A stretch of DNA of 64,000 nucleotides from Pseudoalteromonas sp. FUC4 (GCF_008370255.1 NZ_SEUI01000001.1:766194-830193); one strand, 5' to 3'; shown: positions 21,622-31,950, counted from the stretch's first letter. Numbers and translations are program-made. Notes: generated by a model from the letters alone, not told the origin.

Positions 21622-21654
21622 TAAATCTGTCTCAATTTTATTTGGTTATACTAG

Positions 21655-21671
21655 ACATCTTGCAAAGATGT
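21655..21671. promoter_or_regulatory. Inverted repeat upstream of fur
   Basis: ACATCTT and AAGATGT separated by GCA, 34 bp before the fur start. It is close to a TAGTAT -10-like hexamer on the minus strand, so it may be an operator in the fur promoter. It does not match the Fur-box consensus. Confidence 0.4.
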
Positions 21672-21758
21672 ACACGACACATTAGCAACAAACAGGATAA
21701 CGTGCCTAAGCGTTAAGTGCAAAGAACAATTGATTTATATTGCCACTAAAGCTTAAAA

Positions 21759-21793
21759 CGCTAACTGTTTGATAATTATTTAAACAGCTAGCG
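21759..21793 (-). terminator. Hairpin downstream of fldA
   Basis: Arms CGCTAACTGTTT and AAACAGCTAGCG (one mismatched pair) around an 11-base AT-rich loop, 15 bp after the fldA stop. No T-run follows on the minus strand, so attenuation or RNA stability is as likely as termination. Confidence 0.4.
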
Positions 21794-21807
21794 ATATATG
21801 CAGTAAA

Positions 21808-22335
21808 TTAGTCAGCTAATTCACTTAAACACATTTCTTCATATACTTGAGCAGACCATGCTTTAACACGTTGTTCTGTAAGCTCTGGCTGACGGTCTTC
21901 GTCGATACCCAAACCTACAAAATGCTTATCATCAGCCATGCCTTTAGATGCTTCAAAGTCATAGCTTTCGCATGGCCAATGGCCCACAACAATAGCGCCA
22001 CGTTCAGTAACAATATCGTTGATCATGCCCATCGCATCTAAAAAGTACTCAGCGTAATCTTCTTGGTCACCACAACCAAAAATAGCTACAAGTTTACCTT
22101 CAAAGTCTACTTCCTCAAGTTCTGGAAAAAAGTCATCCCAGTCACATTGAGCTTCACCGTAGTACCAAGTAGGAATACCGAATAAGATTAAATCAAATTC
22201 AGCAATCTCTTCTTTAGAACTTTTTGCAATATCATGAACAGCCACTAGCTTTTTACCCAATTCTTTTTGGATCATTTTTGCTACGTGTTCTGTGTTACCT
22301 GTGTCACTTCCGAAAAAAATGCCTACACTTGCCAT
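21808..22335 (-). CDS. fldA: Flavodoxin FldA
   Basis: FMN-containing electron carrier used in place of ferredoxin for several reductive enzymes. The 175-residue long-chain flavodoxin begins with the FMN-phosphate loop GIFFGSDTGNTEHVA and has the FMN-flanking segments IPTWYYGEAQCDW and FGCGDQEDYAEYFLDA. The neighbourhood (fur downstream, ybfE and ybfF upstream) is the conserved one. Confidence 0.97.
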   Translation of the reverse strand: MASVGIFFGSDTGNTEHVAKMIQKELGKKLVAVHDIAKSSKEEIAEFDLILFGIPTWYYGEAQCDWDDFFPELEEVDFEGKLVAIFGCGDQEDYAEYFLDAMGMINDIVTERGAIVVGHWPCESYDFEASKGMADDKHFVGLGIDEDRQPELTEQRVKAWSAQVYEEMCLSELAD

Positions 22336-22349
22336 GGATTTAAAACCTT

Positions 22350-22628
22350 TTATGTATCAATAGCCAATCTTTCTTGTAAAATCGTTTCAATCAGCGCACT
22401 ACGGCTAATATTTTGTGCATCTGCCATATCACTCAATGCTTGATATAACTGCGATGAAACTTTAAATTCAACACGCTTTAAACCACGTGCTTTATCTCTT
22501 TTTATTTGATTACGTTTATTTACCTTTAACTGCATATCCCGTGAAAGGGGATTGGTTTTAGGTCTGCCTGGGCGTTTTTCGTATTCAAATAAATCGAGTG
22601 TAGTTCTATCTGTTTCTGACTTCGCCAT
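22350..22628 (-). CDS. ybfE: YbfE family ribbon-helix-helix-like protein (LexA-regulated in E. coli)
   Basis: A 92-residue basic protein. Conserved signatures are DRTTLDLFEYEKRPGRPKTNPLSRD and a C-terminal helix-rich part resembling ribbon-helix-helix DNA-binding proteins. The frame is open to 22655, but the start at 22628 (MAKSETDRTTLD) matches E. coli YbfE. It is 2 bp after the DUF2788 gene. YbfE is known as a LexA-regulated gene in E. coli; I see no clear LexA box here, so SOS control is not supported by this sequence. Confidence 0.85.
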   Translation of the reverse strand: MAKSETDRTTLDLFEYEKRPGRPKTNPLSRDMQLKVNKRNQIKRDKARGLKRVEFKVSSQLYQALSDMADAQNISRSALIETILQERLAIDT

Positions 22629-22630
22629 GC

Positions 22631-22852
22631 TTAACCTACACCTGCGCCTTGCCAAAATACTTGAATAAGCCCTTTAGCAATAAAGCCCGAACAACCTAAA
22701 AAGAGCACGCCCCAAACAATGTATTGTCCGAACTTTGGTACATTGCCACTTTTTAGTACGTCTTTAATTGCCATGCCGATGAATATGAAAATACCGGCTA
22801 AGCCAAAATACAACCCTAGGGTATCAAATTCGTTAATTAACTGACTGACCAT
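22631..22852 (-). CDS. DUF2788 family small membrane protein
   Basis: A 73-residue protein with two hydrophobic helices (LYFGLAGIFIFIGMAI and IVWGVLFLGCSGFIAKGLI) separated by a short charged loop. It belongs to a short family, DUF2788 (recalled), found next to ybfE and fldA in Alteromonadales and relatives. I chose ATG 22852; a TTG at 22855 is also in frame and both fit the AAAGG ribosome-binding site. Function unknown. Confidence 0.78.
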   Translation of the reverse strand: MVSQLINEFDTLGLYFGLAGIFIFIGMAIKDVLKSGNVPKFGQYIVWGVLFLGCSGFIAKGLIQVFWQGAGVG

Positions 22853-22947
22853 CAACGTATAACCTTTAAATTAAACGGCGCGTACTATAGCATATAAATA
22901 TTCATATATTTAGTGCGCTGAATCAAAAACACGCGATTAAAATTGCT

Positions 22948-23715
22948 TTAAACCGCAGTTAAAAAGTCATTTATCGCTTTATTAACAACAAGAGGCTTTT
23001 GAGCATGAAGCCAATGACCTGCGCCATGAATAATTTTAGCCTTGGTGTTTTTAAAGCGTGCTGTAATTGCAGTACGATGCTCAGGCAGTATATAGTCAGA
23101 ATCATTACCTTTAATGAAAAGAGTATCGCATAAACAAGAATTGTTTTCATTAACATTGGACGTGATTGTCGAATATTTTCTATCAAGCACATTTAAGTTA
23201 AATCGCCATGCAAAATGACCTTCTTCATTTTTGGCAAGGCTTTTAAGTAAAAACTGTCGAACCCCCAGCTCTTCAACATAAGGCTGCATAATTGCATCAG
23301 CTTGCTTTCTATCGTCTATTAACTGCGCTGAAACTGCTTTTAATGCTTGTAATATTTTTGTGTGGCGAGCAGGGTAACTAACAGGTGCAATATCAAGTAC
23401 AACCAACTTATTTACCAGTTCAGGGTGTGTTAGTGCTAATTCCATTGCGACTTTCCCACCCATAGAATGCCCAACTAAATGTGCTTTATCTATGTTTAAA
23501 TGCGCTAATAACTCAACAATGTCTTGTGCCATTGCCGGGTAATTCATTTCATCACTATGAGGTGAAAGTCCGTGGTTGCGCAGATCGAGATTAATCACAC
23601 TAAAGTTTTCACTTAGGGGTTTTGCGATTACATTTAGGTTTTCTAAGGAGCCAAAAAGCCCATGGATCAAAACAACATTAGGACCTTGCCCTTGTTGCTT
23701 GTAATTTAACTGCAT
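22948..23715 (-). CDS. ybfF: Alpha/beta-hydrolase esterase YbfF
   Basis: Cytosolic esterase with activity on acyl-CoA and short esters in E. coli. The 255-residue alpha/beta hydrolase has an oxyanion HGLFGS motif, the nucleophile elbow GHSMGG and a late catalytic histidine in GAGHWLHAQKP. It diverges from seqA, as in E. coli, with 219 bp between the starts. Confidence 0.9.
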   Translation of the reverse strand: MQLNYKQQGQGPNVVLIHGLFGSLENLNVIAKPLSENFSVINLDLRNHGLSPHSDEMNYPAMAQDIVELLAHLNIDKAHLVGHSMGGKVAMELALTHPELVNKLVVLDIAPVSYPARHTKILQALKAVSAQLIDDRKQADAIMQPYVEELGVRQFLLKSLAKNEEGHFAWRFNLNVLDRKYSTITSNVNENNSCLCDTLFIKGNDSDYILPEHRTAITARFKNTKAKIIHGAGHWLHAQKPLVVNKAINDFLTAV

Positions 23716-23934
23716 ACCAGCCTCCTAAAAATTTCGCATAGTTTGCCGAGCATTGCGCTAAAAAGCAAAAAATACAGTCACTATTTACCAAATTGGGCTT
23801 TTGGGCGTTAAATCAACAACAATTAGGTAAATATTAATATGTTTATGGGAGTGCTTGTTGTAACTCGCATTTTTGATTGGTTTGGGTATAATCACACGGG
23901 AGAAAAAAATGTGACCCGTAATGACAGGAAGAAC

Positions 23935-24531
23935 ATGAAACAAATCGACATAGACGACGAGTTATATCAATATATTGCAAGCAATACTCAAAGTATTGGT
24001 GAAAGTGCATCCACTATTTTACGTCGTTTATTAAATCTGAGCGGCGAAAAAATCCAAACCACAAACGTAGAACTAACTCAAAACAATCAAACTGCGACTA
24101 CGTCTACCGCCACATTAAAAAGCCCAGAGCCATCTGCTGCTGAGACTTCAAAAAAACAAACGCCTTCAGTTGTCACACCCGTGAAGAAAAAAAGCGATAA
24201 TGTTTTTAATGTATTAAATAAAGAAGAGCTTGCAATGCAAAAGGGCGTTGTTGGACGCTTTTTGTTTATTTTAAGTGCATTTTACCGCACACATAAAACT
24301 GATTTTTCGGCTGTATTAGATATAAAAGGCCGTGACCGTGTTTATTTTGCTACCAGTAAAGAAGACTTGGTCAATAGCGGCAGTAGCATGAATCCAAAAA
24401 ACATAACCGATAGCGAATACTGGGTTATGACGAATTCTAATACTACACGTAAAAAAATGATGCTTCATGAAGTGGCTCTTTGCCTTGGTTATAGTGCAGA
24501 GCAAGCTGAAAAAATTCGCGATTACCTGTAA
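23935..24531 (+). CDS. seqA: Negative regulator of replication initiation SeqA
   Basis: Binds hemimethylated GATC sites and sequesters oriC and nascent DNA. The frame is open from 23839, but the family N terminus MKQIDIDDELYQYIA with an AGGAAG ribosome-binding site begins at 23935, giving 198 residues (E. coli 181). An oligomerisation N terminus (SIGESASTILRRLLN) is followed by a Thr/Ser/Lys-rich linker that is longer than in E. coli and a C-terminal DNA-binding domain with SDSEYWVMTNSNT-type sequence. It is 9 bp upstream of pgm. Confidence 0.95.
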   Translation: MKQIDIDDELYQYIASNTQSIGESASTILRRLLNLSGEKIQTTNVELTQNNQTATTSTATLKSPEPSAAETSKKQTPSVVTPVKKKSDNVFNVLNKEELAMQKGVVGRFLFILSAFYRTHKTDFSAVLDIKGRDRVYFATSKEDLVNSGSSMNPKNITDSEYWVMTNSNTTRKKMMLHEVALCLGYSAEQAEKIRDYL

Positions 24532-24540
24532 GGAAATATA

Positions 24541-26178
24541 ATGGCTATTCATTCAGGCGCAGGCAAAACTGCTCCACAATCAGCACTGGTTAACGTACCT
24601 AAATTAGTATCTGCGTATTACTTAAACGAACCTGATCTTGAACAAAATCCAGAGCATTGTGTTGCTTTTGGTACATCAGGCCACCGTGGTTGTTCTTACG
24701 ATGTTAAATTTAACGAGTCACACATTTTAGCGATTACTCAGGCTATTTGTGATTATAGAAAACAAAATGATATTTTTGGTCCGTTATTTTTAGGTAAAGA
24801 CACACACGCTTTGAGTGAAGCTGCATTTAATTCTGCTATTGAAGTATTAGTTGCTAATGAAGTACAAGTGATAACGCAAGAAGACGGTGATTTTACACCA
24901 ACGCCAGTTATCAGCCATGCCATAGTGAGCCACAATAAGCTACACCCAAATGAATTAGCAGACGGCATTGTTGTTACGCCTTCGCATAACCCTCCTGAAG
25001 ATGGTGGCTTTAAATACAACCCACCTAATGGCGGACCTGCTGATACAGACGTAACGAAATGGATTGAAGACAGAGCTAATCAACTTTTATTAGAAGATTT
25101 AGTTGAAGTTGAGTTATTCCCATTCGCTAAAGCATCGCGTTCTGGTTTTATCCGCTACGAAGATTTAATGACTCCTTATATTGATGATTTAGCAAATATC
25201 GTTAATTTAAAAGCAATTAGCGATGCAGGTATCAAAATTGGTATCGATCCACTTGGTGGTTCGGGTATTAATTTTTGGCCTGTTATTGCTAAAAAATATA
25301 ATTTAGATTTAACCGTTGTTAATGATGTTGTTGACCCACGTTTTGCTTTTATGCCACTTGATAAAGATGGCAAAATTCGTATGGATTGTTCATCACCTTA
25401 TTCAATGGCGAATCTTATTGCATTAAAAGATGATTTTGATGTGTCTATTGGTAACGACCCTGACTACGATCGCCACGGTATCGTAACGCCAGATGGTTTA
25501 ATGAATCCAAACCACTTTTTAGCAGTGGCAATTGATTACTTACTTAAACACCGTGATTGGAATGAAACAGTAGAGATTGGTAAAACACTGGTTTCTAGCT
25601 CTATGATCGATAAAGTAGCAGCGCGCAATAATCGTAAAGTAAAAGAAGTACCAGTAGGCTTTAAATGGTTTGTTGAAGGCTTAAGCAAAGGCAAGCTTGC
25701 CTTTGGTGGCGAAGAAAGCGCAGGTGCTGCATTCTTACGTTTTGATGGGTCTGTATGGTGTACAGATAAAGACGGCTTTATTATGGGACTACTTGCTGCA
25801 GAAATACTTGCAGTAACAGGTAAAACGCCATCAGCGCTTTATAAAGAACTAGAACAAGAGTTTGGTTCTCCAATTTACAAACGCCTTGATGCACCGGCCT
25901 CAAGCGGCCAAAAGTCACGTTTAAAAGCATTGAGTGCTTCTGATGTTAAAGCAGATACACTTGCTGGCGAACCTATTTTGCAAAAACTGACTCATGCACC
26001 AGGTAACGATGCGGCAATTGGTGGTTTAAAAGTGGTCACTGAAAATGGCTGGTTTGCAGCGCGTCCATCAGGTACTGAAGATATTTATAAAATATACCTT
26101 GAATCATTTAAAGGTGAAGAGCATTTAGCGTTACTTGAAAAAGAAGCTAAAAAGTTAGTCGATTCTGTGATCAGCTAA
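24541..26178 (+). CDS. pgm: Phosphoglucomutase, alpha-D-glucose specific
   Basis: Interconverts glucose-1-phosphate and glucose-6-phosphate. The 545-residue protein has the phosphoserine Ser148 in [11 protein letters not shown], the metal loop DPDYDRHG, the sugar loop [10 protein letters not shown] and the phosphate-binding [12 protein letters not shown] near the C terminus. It forms an operon with seqA, the conserved seqA-pgm order. Confidence 0.97.
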   Translation: MAIHSGAGKTAPQSALVNVPKLVSAYYLNEPDLEQNPEHCVAFGTSGHRGCSYDVKFNESHILAITQAICDYRKQNDIFGPLFLGKDTHALSEAAFNSAIEVLVANEVQVITQEDGDFTPTPVISHAIVSHNKLHPNELADGIVVTPSHNPPEDGGFKYNPPNGGPADTDVTKWIEDRANQLLLEDLVEVELFPFAKASRSGFIRYEDLMTPYIDDLANIVNLKAISDAGIKIGIDPLGGSGINFWPVIAKKYNLDLTVVNDVVDPRFAFMPLDKDGKIRMDCSSPYSMANLIALKDDFDVSIGNDPDYDRHGIVTPDGLMNPNHFLAVAIDYLLKHRDWNETVEIGKTLVSSSMIDKVAARNNRKVKEVPVGFKWFVEGLSKGKLAFGGEESAGAAFLRFDGSVWCTDKDGFIMGLLAAEILAVTGKTPSALYKELEQEFGSPIYKRLDAPASSGQKSRLKALSASDVKADTLAGEPILQKLTHAPGNDAAIGGLKVVTENGWFAARPSGTEDIYKIYLESFKGEEHLALLEKEAKKLVDSVIS

Positions 26179-26197
26179 CACTGCTTAAACTATTTTA

Positions 26198-26224
26198 AAA
26201 CGGCTGATTTATTCAGCCGTTTTT
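26198..26224 (+). terminator. Rho-independent terminator after pgm
   Basis: Stem CGGCTGA/TCAGCCG with loop TTTAT, preceded by A4 and followed by T5, 19 bp after the pgm stop. Confidence 0.9.
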
Positions 26225-26244
26225 GTTTCTATACCTCTACCTTG

Positions 26245-26258
26245 TGCATATATATGCA
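26245..26258. promoter_or_regulatory. ArgR-box-like site upstream of astE
   Basis: TGCATATATATGCA is a perfect 14-bp palindrome fitting TGNAT-WWWW-ATNCA, the ARG-box pattern bound by the arginine repressor ArgR. It lies 39 bp before the astE start. The next short palindrome (AGAGTCTACTCT, 26261-26272) does not fit the pattern well, so a second box is not evident. Regulation by arginine is inferred. Confidence 0.6.
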
Positions 26259-26297
26259 TAAGAGTCTACTCTCACATTATTTTTAAAGGTTTTTTTC

Positions 26298-27350
26298 ATG
26301 TCAGCCAATCCATCTTACTTAAATGAATTAAAACAAACGGGCGATTTTTTAACGCTTAGCCGTAATAACGAATGGCATTTAGATGCAGGTGAATTTGTTT
26401 TAGATAATGGAACTCGTGTAAATATACACGATACCGGTGTAATTGAGTTTCAACCTACTGTTAAAACAAGCAAAGATGTAATTTATTCAAGCGCCGTACA
26501 TGGTAACGAAACTGCACCAATTGAAATTTGTGATGCGCTCATTAAACAAATTATAAAAGGTGAGCTAGTCCTTAAGCAGCGTGTTTTGTTTATTTATGGT
26601 AATCCACAATCAATTAATATTGGCCTGCGTTTTGTAGAAGAAAACCTAAATAGATTATTTAATGGTCACCATACAGTTGAAGGTGTACCAATGAATAATG
26701 AACGAAACCGCGCCGCAAAGCTTGAGCAATACGTGAGTGACTTTTATGCTCGTGGTGAGAAAGGCAGTAGCCGATGTCATTACGACTTACACACTGCAAT
26801 TAGAGGCTCTAAAAATGAAAAATTTGCAGTGTATCCATTTTTACATGGTAAACCATGGAAAAAGTCACAGTTACAATTTTTATTGAGCTGTGGTGTAAAT
26901 ACCGTACTTATGATGAAATCACCCGCAACAACGTTTAGCTATTATTCGTCGTTTGTTCATGGTGCAGACTCGTTTACGGTCGAGCTGGGTCAGGTTAAGC
27001 CATTTGGCCAAAATGATATGACCCGCTTTGAAAAAACAAAGCAAACCTTAACTGCATTAATTAGCCAAAATGAAGTTGAATATCCTGATTTTAATGCAAG
27101 TGAGTTTGAATTATTTGCAGTGCACCGCACAATTAATAGAACGCAGGATGATTTTAGCTTCCCCTTTTCTGATGATGCTGAGAACTTTACTGGCTTTGCG
27201 AAAGGTGAACTACTTGCAACTGACGGTGATACGGAGATATACGCTGACGTTGAAGGTGAGGCTATTATTTTTCCAAATGCGAGTGTAGCATTAGGGCAAA
27301 GAGCATTGCTTACTGTTATTCCAATGGATATTGATAGCAATTTCGTCTAA
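26298..27350 (+). CDS. astE: Succinylglutamate desuccinylase AstE
   Basis: Zinc hydrolase that releases glutamate and succinate in the last step of the arginine succinyltransferase pathway. The 350-residue protein has the zinc motif HGNETAPIE, the later histidine in [10 protein letters not shown] and the catalytic glutamate region [10 protein letters not shown]. It stands alone here, separate from other ast genes. The ArgR-box-like site upstream agrees with a role in arginine catabolism. Confidence 0.94.
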   Translation: MSANPSYLNELKQTGDFLTLSRNNEWHLDAGEFVLDNGTRVNIHDTGVIEFQPTVKTSKDVIYSSAVHGNETAPIEICDALIKQIIKGELVLKQRVLFIYGNPQSINIGLRFVEENLNRLFNGHHTVEGVPMNNERNRAAKLEQYVSDFYARGEKGSSRCHYDLHTAIRGSKNEKFAVYPFLHGKPWKKSQLQFLLSCGVNTVLMMKSPATTFSYYSSFVHGADSFTVELGQVKPFGQNDMTRFEKTKQTLTALISQNEVEYPDFNASEFELFAVHRTINRTQDDFSFPFSDDAENFTGFAKGELLATDGDTEIYADVEGEAIIFPNASVALGQRALLTVIPMDIDSNFV

Positions 27351-27478
27351 TTAAACTCATCAGACCACTGGTAACCTTAAGTTAACTATATGATTACTAT
27401 TAATTAAAGTAATCGTATCGTTAACTTGCCACTTATTTAACCTGTATTTGCTTTTGTTTCGTCCCAGATGTGTTGAAT

Positions 27479-27504
27479 AACACTTTACGTTAACGTAAAG
27501 TGTT
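27479..27504. promoter_or_regulatory. Perfect 26-bp palindrome upstream of bkdA1 (LiuR-type operator candidate)
   Basis: The arms AACACTTTACGT and ACGTAAAGTGTT are perfectly inverted around TA. The inner core TTTACGT-TA-ACGTAAA has the form of MerR-type LiuR operators described for branched-chain amino acid genes in Alteromonadales (from memory). The same core (TTGACGT-NN-ACGTCAA) occurs before etfB. It lies 111 bp upstream of the bkdA1 start. Confidence 0.7.
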
Positions 27505-27615
27505 GGCAGCTTTAATTAAAGATAGTGCAGATGTTGCAAAGTTTAACCAGCAACAATCACCCACAATAATAATTTAAAGGGGCACTGTTTTACCGACAAC
27601 AAAAGAAGGTAGGTT

Positions 27616-28830
27616 ATGAGTAATCCAAATAACGTATCGCTGAATATTAATCATGATCTAGAATTTATAGATGGTAATGCGCTTAATATTCCAACCCTTA
27701 GTATTTTAACTGAGGACGGCGACATTCATCCTAGTGCAACCGCACCTGATATTTCAAAACATACCGCTATTAAGTTATATGAAACGATGCGTTTTATACG
27801 TTTGCTAGATGAACGTATGCAAGGCGCACAGCGCCAAGGTCGTGTTAGTTTTTATATGCAATGCCTAGGCGAAGAAGCCGCAGTTACAGCCTCTGCTGCT
27901 GCGCTTGATCAAGACGATATGATTATGGCTCAGTACCGTGAACAAGCTGCACTGCATTATCGTGGTTTTACGCTTGATCAATTTATGAACCAAATGTTTT
28001 CAAATGAATTGGATTTAGGCAAAGGCCGCCAAATGCCAATCCATTATGGCTCTAAAGCACTCAACTATATGACGATTTCATCGCCACTGGGTACGCAAAT
28101 ACCACAGGCAACGGGTTATGCTTATGGTCAAAAAATAAAGCATATCGACGCTAAAACAGGTGAGCTTGCAAGCACAATTGATAACGTGACTATTTGTTAC
28201 TTTGGTGAAGGTGCTGCATCAGAAGGTGACTTTCATGCGGGCTTAAATATGGCGGCTGTTCACAAAGCGCCGGTTATATTTTTTGCACGTAATAACGGCT
28301 ATGCCATATCTACCCCTGCTGATGAGCAGTTTAAAGGCGACGGTATTGCGTCGCGTGGTGTAGGTTATGGTATTAAAACAATTCGTGTTGATGGTACAGA
28401 TGCACTTGCAGTGTATGCAGCGACTAAAAAAGCACGCGAAATAGCCTCAACACAAGGTGAGCCTGTGCTTATTGAATCGATTGCTTATCGATTAGGCGCG
28501 CATTCTACATCAGACGATCCCAGTGGTTATCGCTCTAAAGATGAAGAAGCAAACAATCAAATTTGTCCTATTGATAAATTTAGAAAATGGCTTGTTAAGC
28601 AAGATTGGTTAAAAGAAGAAGACGATATAAAAGCAAAAGAGTCGATTCGTGAAGAAATTTTAGCAGCGCTTAAGCGTGCAGAAGTTGTTGCCAAGCCCGC
28701 TTTAGAAGAATTGGTTTCAGACGTTTACGATACTCCAATTCCCTTATTGCAACGCCAGTACGAACAGTTAAAAGAACATATAAAGCAGTATCCAGATGCT
28801 TACCCAGTAACCGCAGGGAGAATTAAGTAA
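27616..28830 (+). CDS. bkdA1: Branched-chain 2-oxoacid dehydrogenase E1 alpha
   Basis: Thiamine-diphosphate-dependent decarboxylase subunit acting on 2-oxo acids from valine, leucine and isoleucine. The 404-residue protein shows the ThDP motif [17 protein letters not shown] ending in NNGYAIST, and the loop [16 protein letters not shown]. It starts the bkdA1-bkdA2-bkdB operon and overlaps bkdA2 by one base (TAATG). No E3 gene follows, so dihydrolipoamide dehydrogenase must come from elsewhere. Confidence 0.95.
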   Translation: MSNPNNVSLNINHDLEFIDGNALNIPTLSILTEDGDIHPSATAPDISKHTAIKLYETMRFIRLLDERMQGAQRQGRVSFYMQCLGEEAAVTASAAALDQDDMIMAQYREQAALHYRGFTLDQFMNQMFSNELDLGKGRQMPIHYGSKALNYMTISSPLGTQIPQATGYAYGQKIKHIDAKTGELASTIDNVTICYFGEGAASEGDFHAGLNMAAVHKAPVIFFARNNGYAISTPADEQFKGDGIASRGVGYGIKTIRVDGTDALAVYAATKKAREIASTQGEPVLIESIAYRLGAHSTSDDPSGYRSKDEEANNQICPIDKFRKWLVKQDWLKEEDDIKAKESIREEILAALKRAEVVAKPALEELVSDVYDTPIPLLQRQYEQLKEHIKQYPDAYPVTAGRIK

Positions 28831-29807
28831 TGGCTAAAATGAACATGCTCCACGCAATTAACTCTGCCCTCGATATTACGATGAATGAACACCCTCAAGC
28901 CTGTATTTTTGGCGAAGATGTTGGTTACTTCGGTGGTGTATTTAGAGCAACATCAGGCTTGCAAGAAAAGTACGGTAAGCATCGCGTTTTTAATACGCCT
29001 TTAACCGAACAAGGTATTTTAGGTTTCGCTAATGGCTTAGCGGCTTTTGGTGCGCCTGCATTGGCAGAAATTCAATTTGCTGATTATATATTCCCAGCGT
29101 TTGATCAAATAGTAAATGAAGCCGCTAAATTTCGTTATCGCAGTGGTAATGAATTTAATGTTGGTAACTTAACTATTCGTACGCCTTATGGCGGTGGTAT
29201 TGCTGGTGGCTTATATCACTCGCAATCACCCGAAGCTTATTTTGCACATACACCGGGCTTAAAAGTGGTTGTACCGCGCAACCCTTATCAGGCTAAAGGT
29301 TTGTTACGTGCCTCTATTAAAGATGATAATCCGGTCATATTTTTTGAGCCTAAGCGTTTATATCGTGCATCAACAGGCGAAGTGCCAGAAGAAGATTACA
29401 GTATTGAATTAGGCACGGCTGAAGTAGTGCAAGAGGGTGCCGATATTACGCTTTTAGCGTGGGGGGCTCAAATGGAGATTATTGAAGAGGCAGCAAAGCA
29501 AGCAAGTGAGCAAGGTATAAGCTGTGAAGTAATAGATCTTCGTAGTATTTTACCATGGGATGTTGAAACGATTGCTAAATCGGTTATTAAAACCGGCCGT
29601 TTAATTGTGAGCCATGAAGCACCTATAACTAATGGGTTTGGTGCTGAGATAGCAGCAACAATACAACAAGCGTGTTTCTTGCATTTAGAGTCGCCAATTT
29701 TACGTGTATGTGGCCTAGATACACCATACCCGTTGGCACTTGAAAAAGAATACGTACCGGATGCACTAAAAGTGTTGGCTGCAATTAAACAATCAATGGA
29801 TTTTTAG
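28830..29807 (+). CDS. bkdA2: Branched-chain 2-oxoacid dehydrogenase E1 beta
   Basis: Second E1 subunit, forming an alpha2-beta2 heterotetramer with BkdA1. The 325 residues show a transketolase-like pyrimidine-binding domain ([30 protein letters not shown]) and a C-terminal transketolase domain with [11 protein letters not shown] and [13 protein letters not shown]. The start overlaps the bkdA1 stop; bkdB starts 8 bp after the stop with AGGGG upstream. Confidence 0.95.
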   Translation: MAKMNMLHAINSALDITMNEHPQACIFGEDVGYFGGVFRATSGLQEKYGKHRVFNTPLTEQGILGFANGLAAFGAPALAEIQFADYIFPAFDQIVNEAAKFRYRSGNEFNVGNLTIRTPYGGGIAGGLYHSQSPEAYFAHTPGLKVVVPRNPYQAKGLLRASIKDDNPVIFFEPKRLYRASTGEVPEEDYSIELGTAEVVQEGADITLLAWGAQMEIIEEAAKQASEQGISCEVIDLRSILPWDVETIAKSVIKTGRLIVSHEAPITNGFGAEIAATIQQACFLHLESPILRVCGLDTPYPLALEKEYVPDALKVLAAIKQSMDF

Positions 29808-29815
29808 GGGTTACC

Positions 29816-31411
29816 ATGGCGAAAGATTTTATATTACCCGATATTGGTGAAGGCATTGTTGAATGCGAAGTTGTTGAATGGCTAGTTCAAGAAGGCGATA
29901 CCGTATCTGAGGATCAGCCAATTTGTGATGTGATGACAGACAAAGCATTAGTGCAAATTCCGGCAGTGCATGATGGCATTATTACAAAGCTATATTATCA
30001 AAAAGGTGAAATTGCTAAAGTACATGCGCCTTTGTTTGCTATGGATGTAGCCAGTGAAAGCACTAACAATGAAGTAGTACAAGAGCCAGTTCAAGCTGAA
30101 AATCAAACTAATAACAATGCTTCTGATGTAGTTGAGGACTTTATACTTCCTGATATTGGTGAAGGTATTGTTGAGTGTGAGATTGTTGATTGGTTAGTTG
30201 CTGAAGGCGACGAAATAGAAGAAGACCAAGCGGTTTGTGACGTAATGACTGACAAAGCATTAGTACAAATTCCGGCAAAATATACGGGTACTGTGCAAAA
30301 GCTTTATTATCAAAAAGGTGAAATAGCAAAAGTACATAGCCCGTTGTTTCAAATGACGATTGCGGGCAGTGCAGCTAAGCCAAATGTTGATATAAACCAA
30401 GCGGTCGTAAAGGCACAAACTAATGCTAAAGTTGAAAAAACAGCATCGGTTAAAACGCAGCAAGCTACTAAAGTTATCAATCAAAAAGCGGTGGCATCAC
30501 CTGCGGTTCGTCGTAAAGCACGCGAACTTGATGTTGATTTAACGTGTGTACCAGGTAGTGGTAAAAATGGCCGTATTTACAAGCAAGACATCGAAGAGTT
30601 TATTAAAGGGGAAGTGCCTAATACCATTGATACTTCACCGCTAAATAATGCAGTTACAAGTAATGAGCGCAGTGTAGCGCCAGATCCTCAACAATCTCAG
30701 GTTGGTGATACACGTGTAGAGTCTATTAAAGGCATTAAAGCGGCTATGGCTAAGCAAATGGTGGCGTCGGTTTCAACTATTCCGCACTTTACGTTCAGTG
30801 ACGAAATAGATTTAACACAGCTTATAGCTTTGCGTAGCGCTTTAAAAGAGCAGTACAAAGCACAGGGAGTTAAGCTCACCATGATGCCATTTTTTGTAAA
30901 AGCATTGTCACTGGCTATGAAAGAATACCCAGTACTTAATTCAAAAGTGAACGATGAATGCTCAGAGCTTACTTATTATAATGACCATAATATTGGTATA
31001 GCGGTTGATTCAAAAGTTGGCTTATTAGTGCCTAATATTAAATCGTGTCAGAGTAAGAGTATTGTTGATGTGGCAAATGATTTAACTCGATTGACCGAGT
31101 CATCTAGAGAAGGGCGTGTTGCACCGGATGATTTAAAAGGTGGGACAATTAGCATCTCTAATATTGGTGCGATTGGCGGCACGATTGCGACCCCTATAAT
31201 TAATAAACCAGAAGTGGCGATTGTTGCGCTAGGTAAACTGCAGCATTTACCGCGTTTTGACGAAAATGGGCTGGTTGTAAGTAAAGCTATTATGCAAGTA
31301 AGTTGGTCTGGCGATCATCGTGTTATTGATGGCGGAACGATTGCACGCTTTAATAACCTATGGAAATCGTACTTAGAAAATCCATCTTCAATGATGATGG
31401 TAATGAGTTAA
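29816..31411 (+). CDS. bkdB: Branched-chain 2-oxoacid dehydrogenase E2, two lipoyl domains
   Basis: Core acyltransferase of the Bkd complex, passing branched acyl groups to CoA. Two near-identical lipoyl domains, each with the lysine in VMTDKALVQIP, occupy about residues 1-75 and 107-180. A subunit-binding domain (SPAVRRKARELDVD) and a catalytic domain with SWSGDHRVIDGG follow. Length is 531 residues, in the range of two-lipoyl E2s; many Bkd E2 proteins have only one lipoyl domain. The repeated domains also form a diverged direct repeat in the DNA (29819-30050 and 30137-30370 approximately). Confidence 0.94.
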   Translation: MAKDFILPDIGEGIVECEVVEWLVQEGDTVSEDQPICDVMTDKALVQIPAVHDGIITKLYYQKGEIAKVHAPLFAMDVASESTNNEVVQEPVQAENQTNNNASDVVEDFILPDIGEGIVECEIVDWLVAEGDEIEEDQAVCDVMTDKALVQIPAKYTGTVQKLYYQKGEIAKVHSPLFQMTIAGSAAKPNVDINQAVVKAQTNAKVEKTASVKTQQATKVINQKAVASPAVRRKARELDVDLTCVPGSGKNGRIYKQDIEEFIKGEVPNTIDTSPLNNAVTSNERSVAPDPQQSQVGDTRVESIKGIKAAMAKQMVASVSTIPHFTFSDEIDLTQLIALRSALKEQYKAQGVKLTMMPFFVKALSLAMKEYPVLNSKVNDECSELTYYNDHNIGIAVDSKVGLLVPNIKSCQSKSIVDVANDLTRLTESSREGRVAPDDLKGGTISISNIGAIGGTIATPIINKPEVAIVALGKLQHLPRFDENGLVVSKAIMQVSWSGDHRVIDGGTIARFNNLWKSYLENPSSMMMVMS

Positions 31412-31434
31412 CAACTAAATTGTTAAAATGTAAT

Positions 31435-31461
31435 AAAAAACCAGCTTTTAGCTGGTTTTTT
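31435..31461 (+). terminator. Rho-independent terminator after bkdB
   Basis: Stem AAAAAACCAGC/GCTGGTTTTTT with loop TTTTA and T6 tail, 24 bp after the bkdB stop. Confidence 0.92.
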
Positions 31462-31562
31462 GTTTTAAAGTCAGCTGTTTTTAATTAAGATACAATTGTT
31501 ACTAAATAGTAATGTAAATTAAGCCCGTTAGGGAATATAAAAAATAACACTAAGGAAATATT

Positions 31563-31928
31563 ATGGAACATTATATGAATGCGCTGCGTAGTTACGCGGA
31601 TTTTTCAGGCCGTAATCGTCGTAAAGCATATTGGATGTTTGTATTATTTAACTTCATTTTTTCGGTAGTTTGTAATGCGATTGATGGTGTACTAGGTACA
31701 ATGTTCATTGGCTCTATTTATAGCTTAGCGCTATTAATTCCTGGCTTAAGCGCTGGTGCACGTCGCCTTCATGATACTGGTCGTTCAGGCTGGTGGCAGC
31801 TACTTTGGTTAGTGCCAGTAATTGGTTGGATTGTTTTAATTGTTTTTCTTGCGCAAGATTCACATGAAGGTGAGAATGATTTTGGTCCAAACCCAAAAGA
31901 ACTAGCAGTTGAACCAACAACTGTATAA
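31563..31928 (+). CDS. DUF805 family membrane protein
   Basis: A 121-residue protein with about four hydrophobic segments. The family signature is seen in an N-terminal FSGRNRRKAYWMFVLFN, the middle RRLHDTGRSGWWQL and the ending DSHEGENDFGPNP. DUF805 proteins are small inner-membrane proteins of unknown function. It is monocistronic, with AAGGAAATATT before the ATG and its own terminator. Confidence 0.92.
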   Translation: MEHYMNALRSYADFSGRNRRKAYWMFVLFNFIFSVVCNAIDGVLGTMFIGSIYSLALLIPGLSAGARRLHDTGRSGWWQLLWLVPVIGWIVLIVFLAQDSHEGENDFGPNPKELAVEPTTV

Positions 31929-31950
31929 GTTAAAATAATTTAGTATTTTA

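Noticed and set aside
22350..22660. LexA box expected in front of ybfE
   Set aside because: No CTGT-N8-ACAG site is visible upstream of ybfE or the DUF2788 gene.
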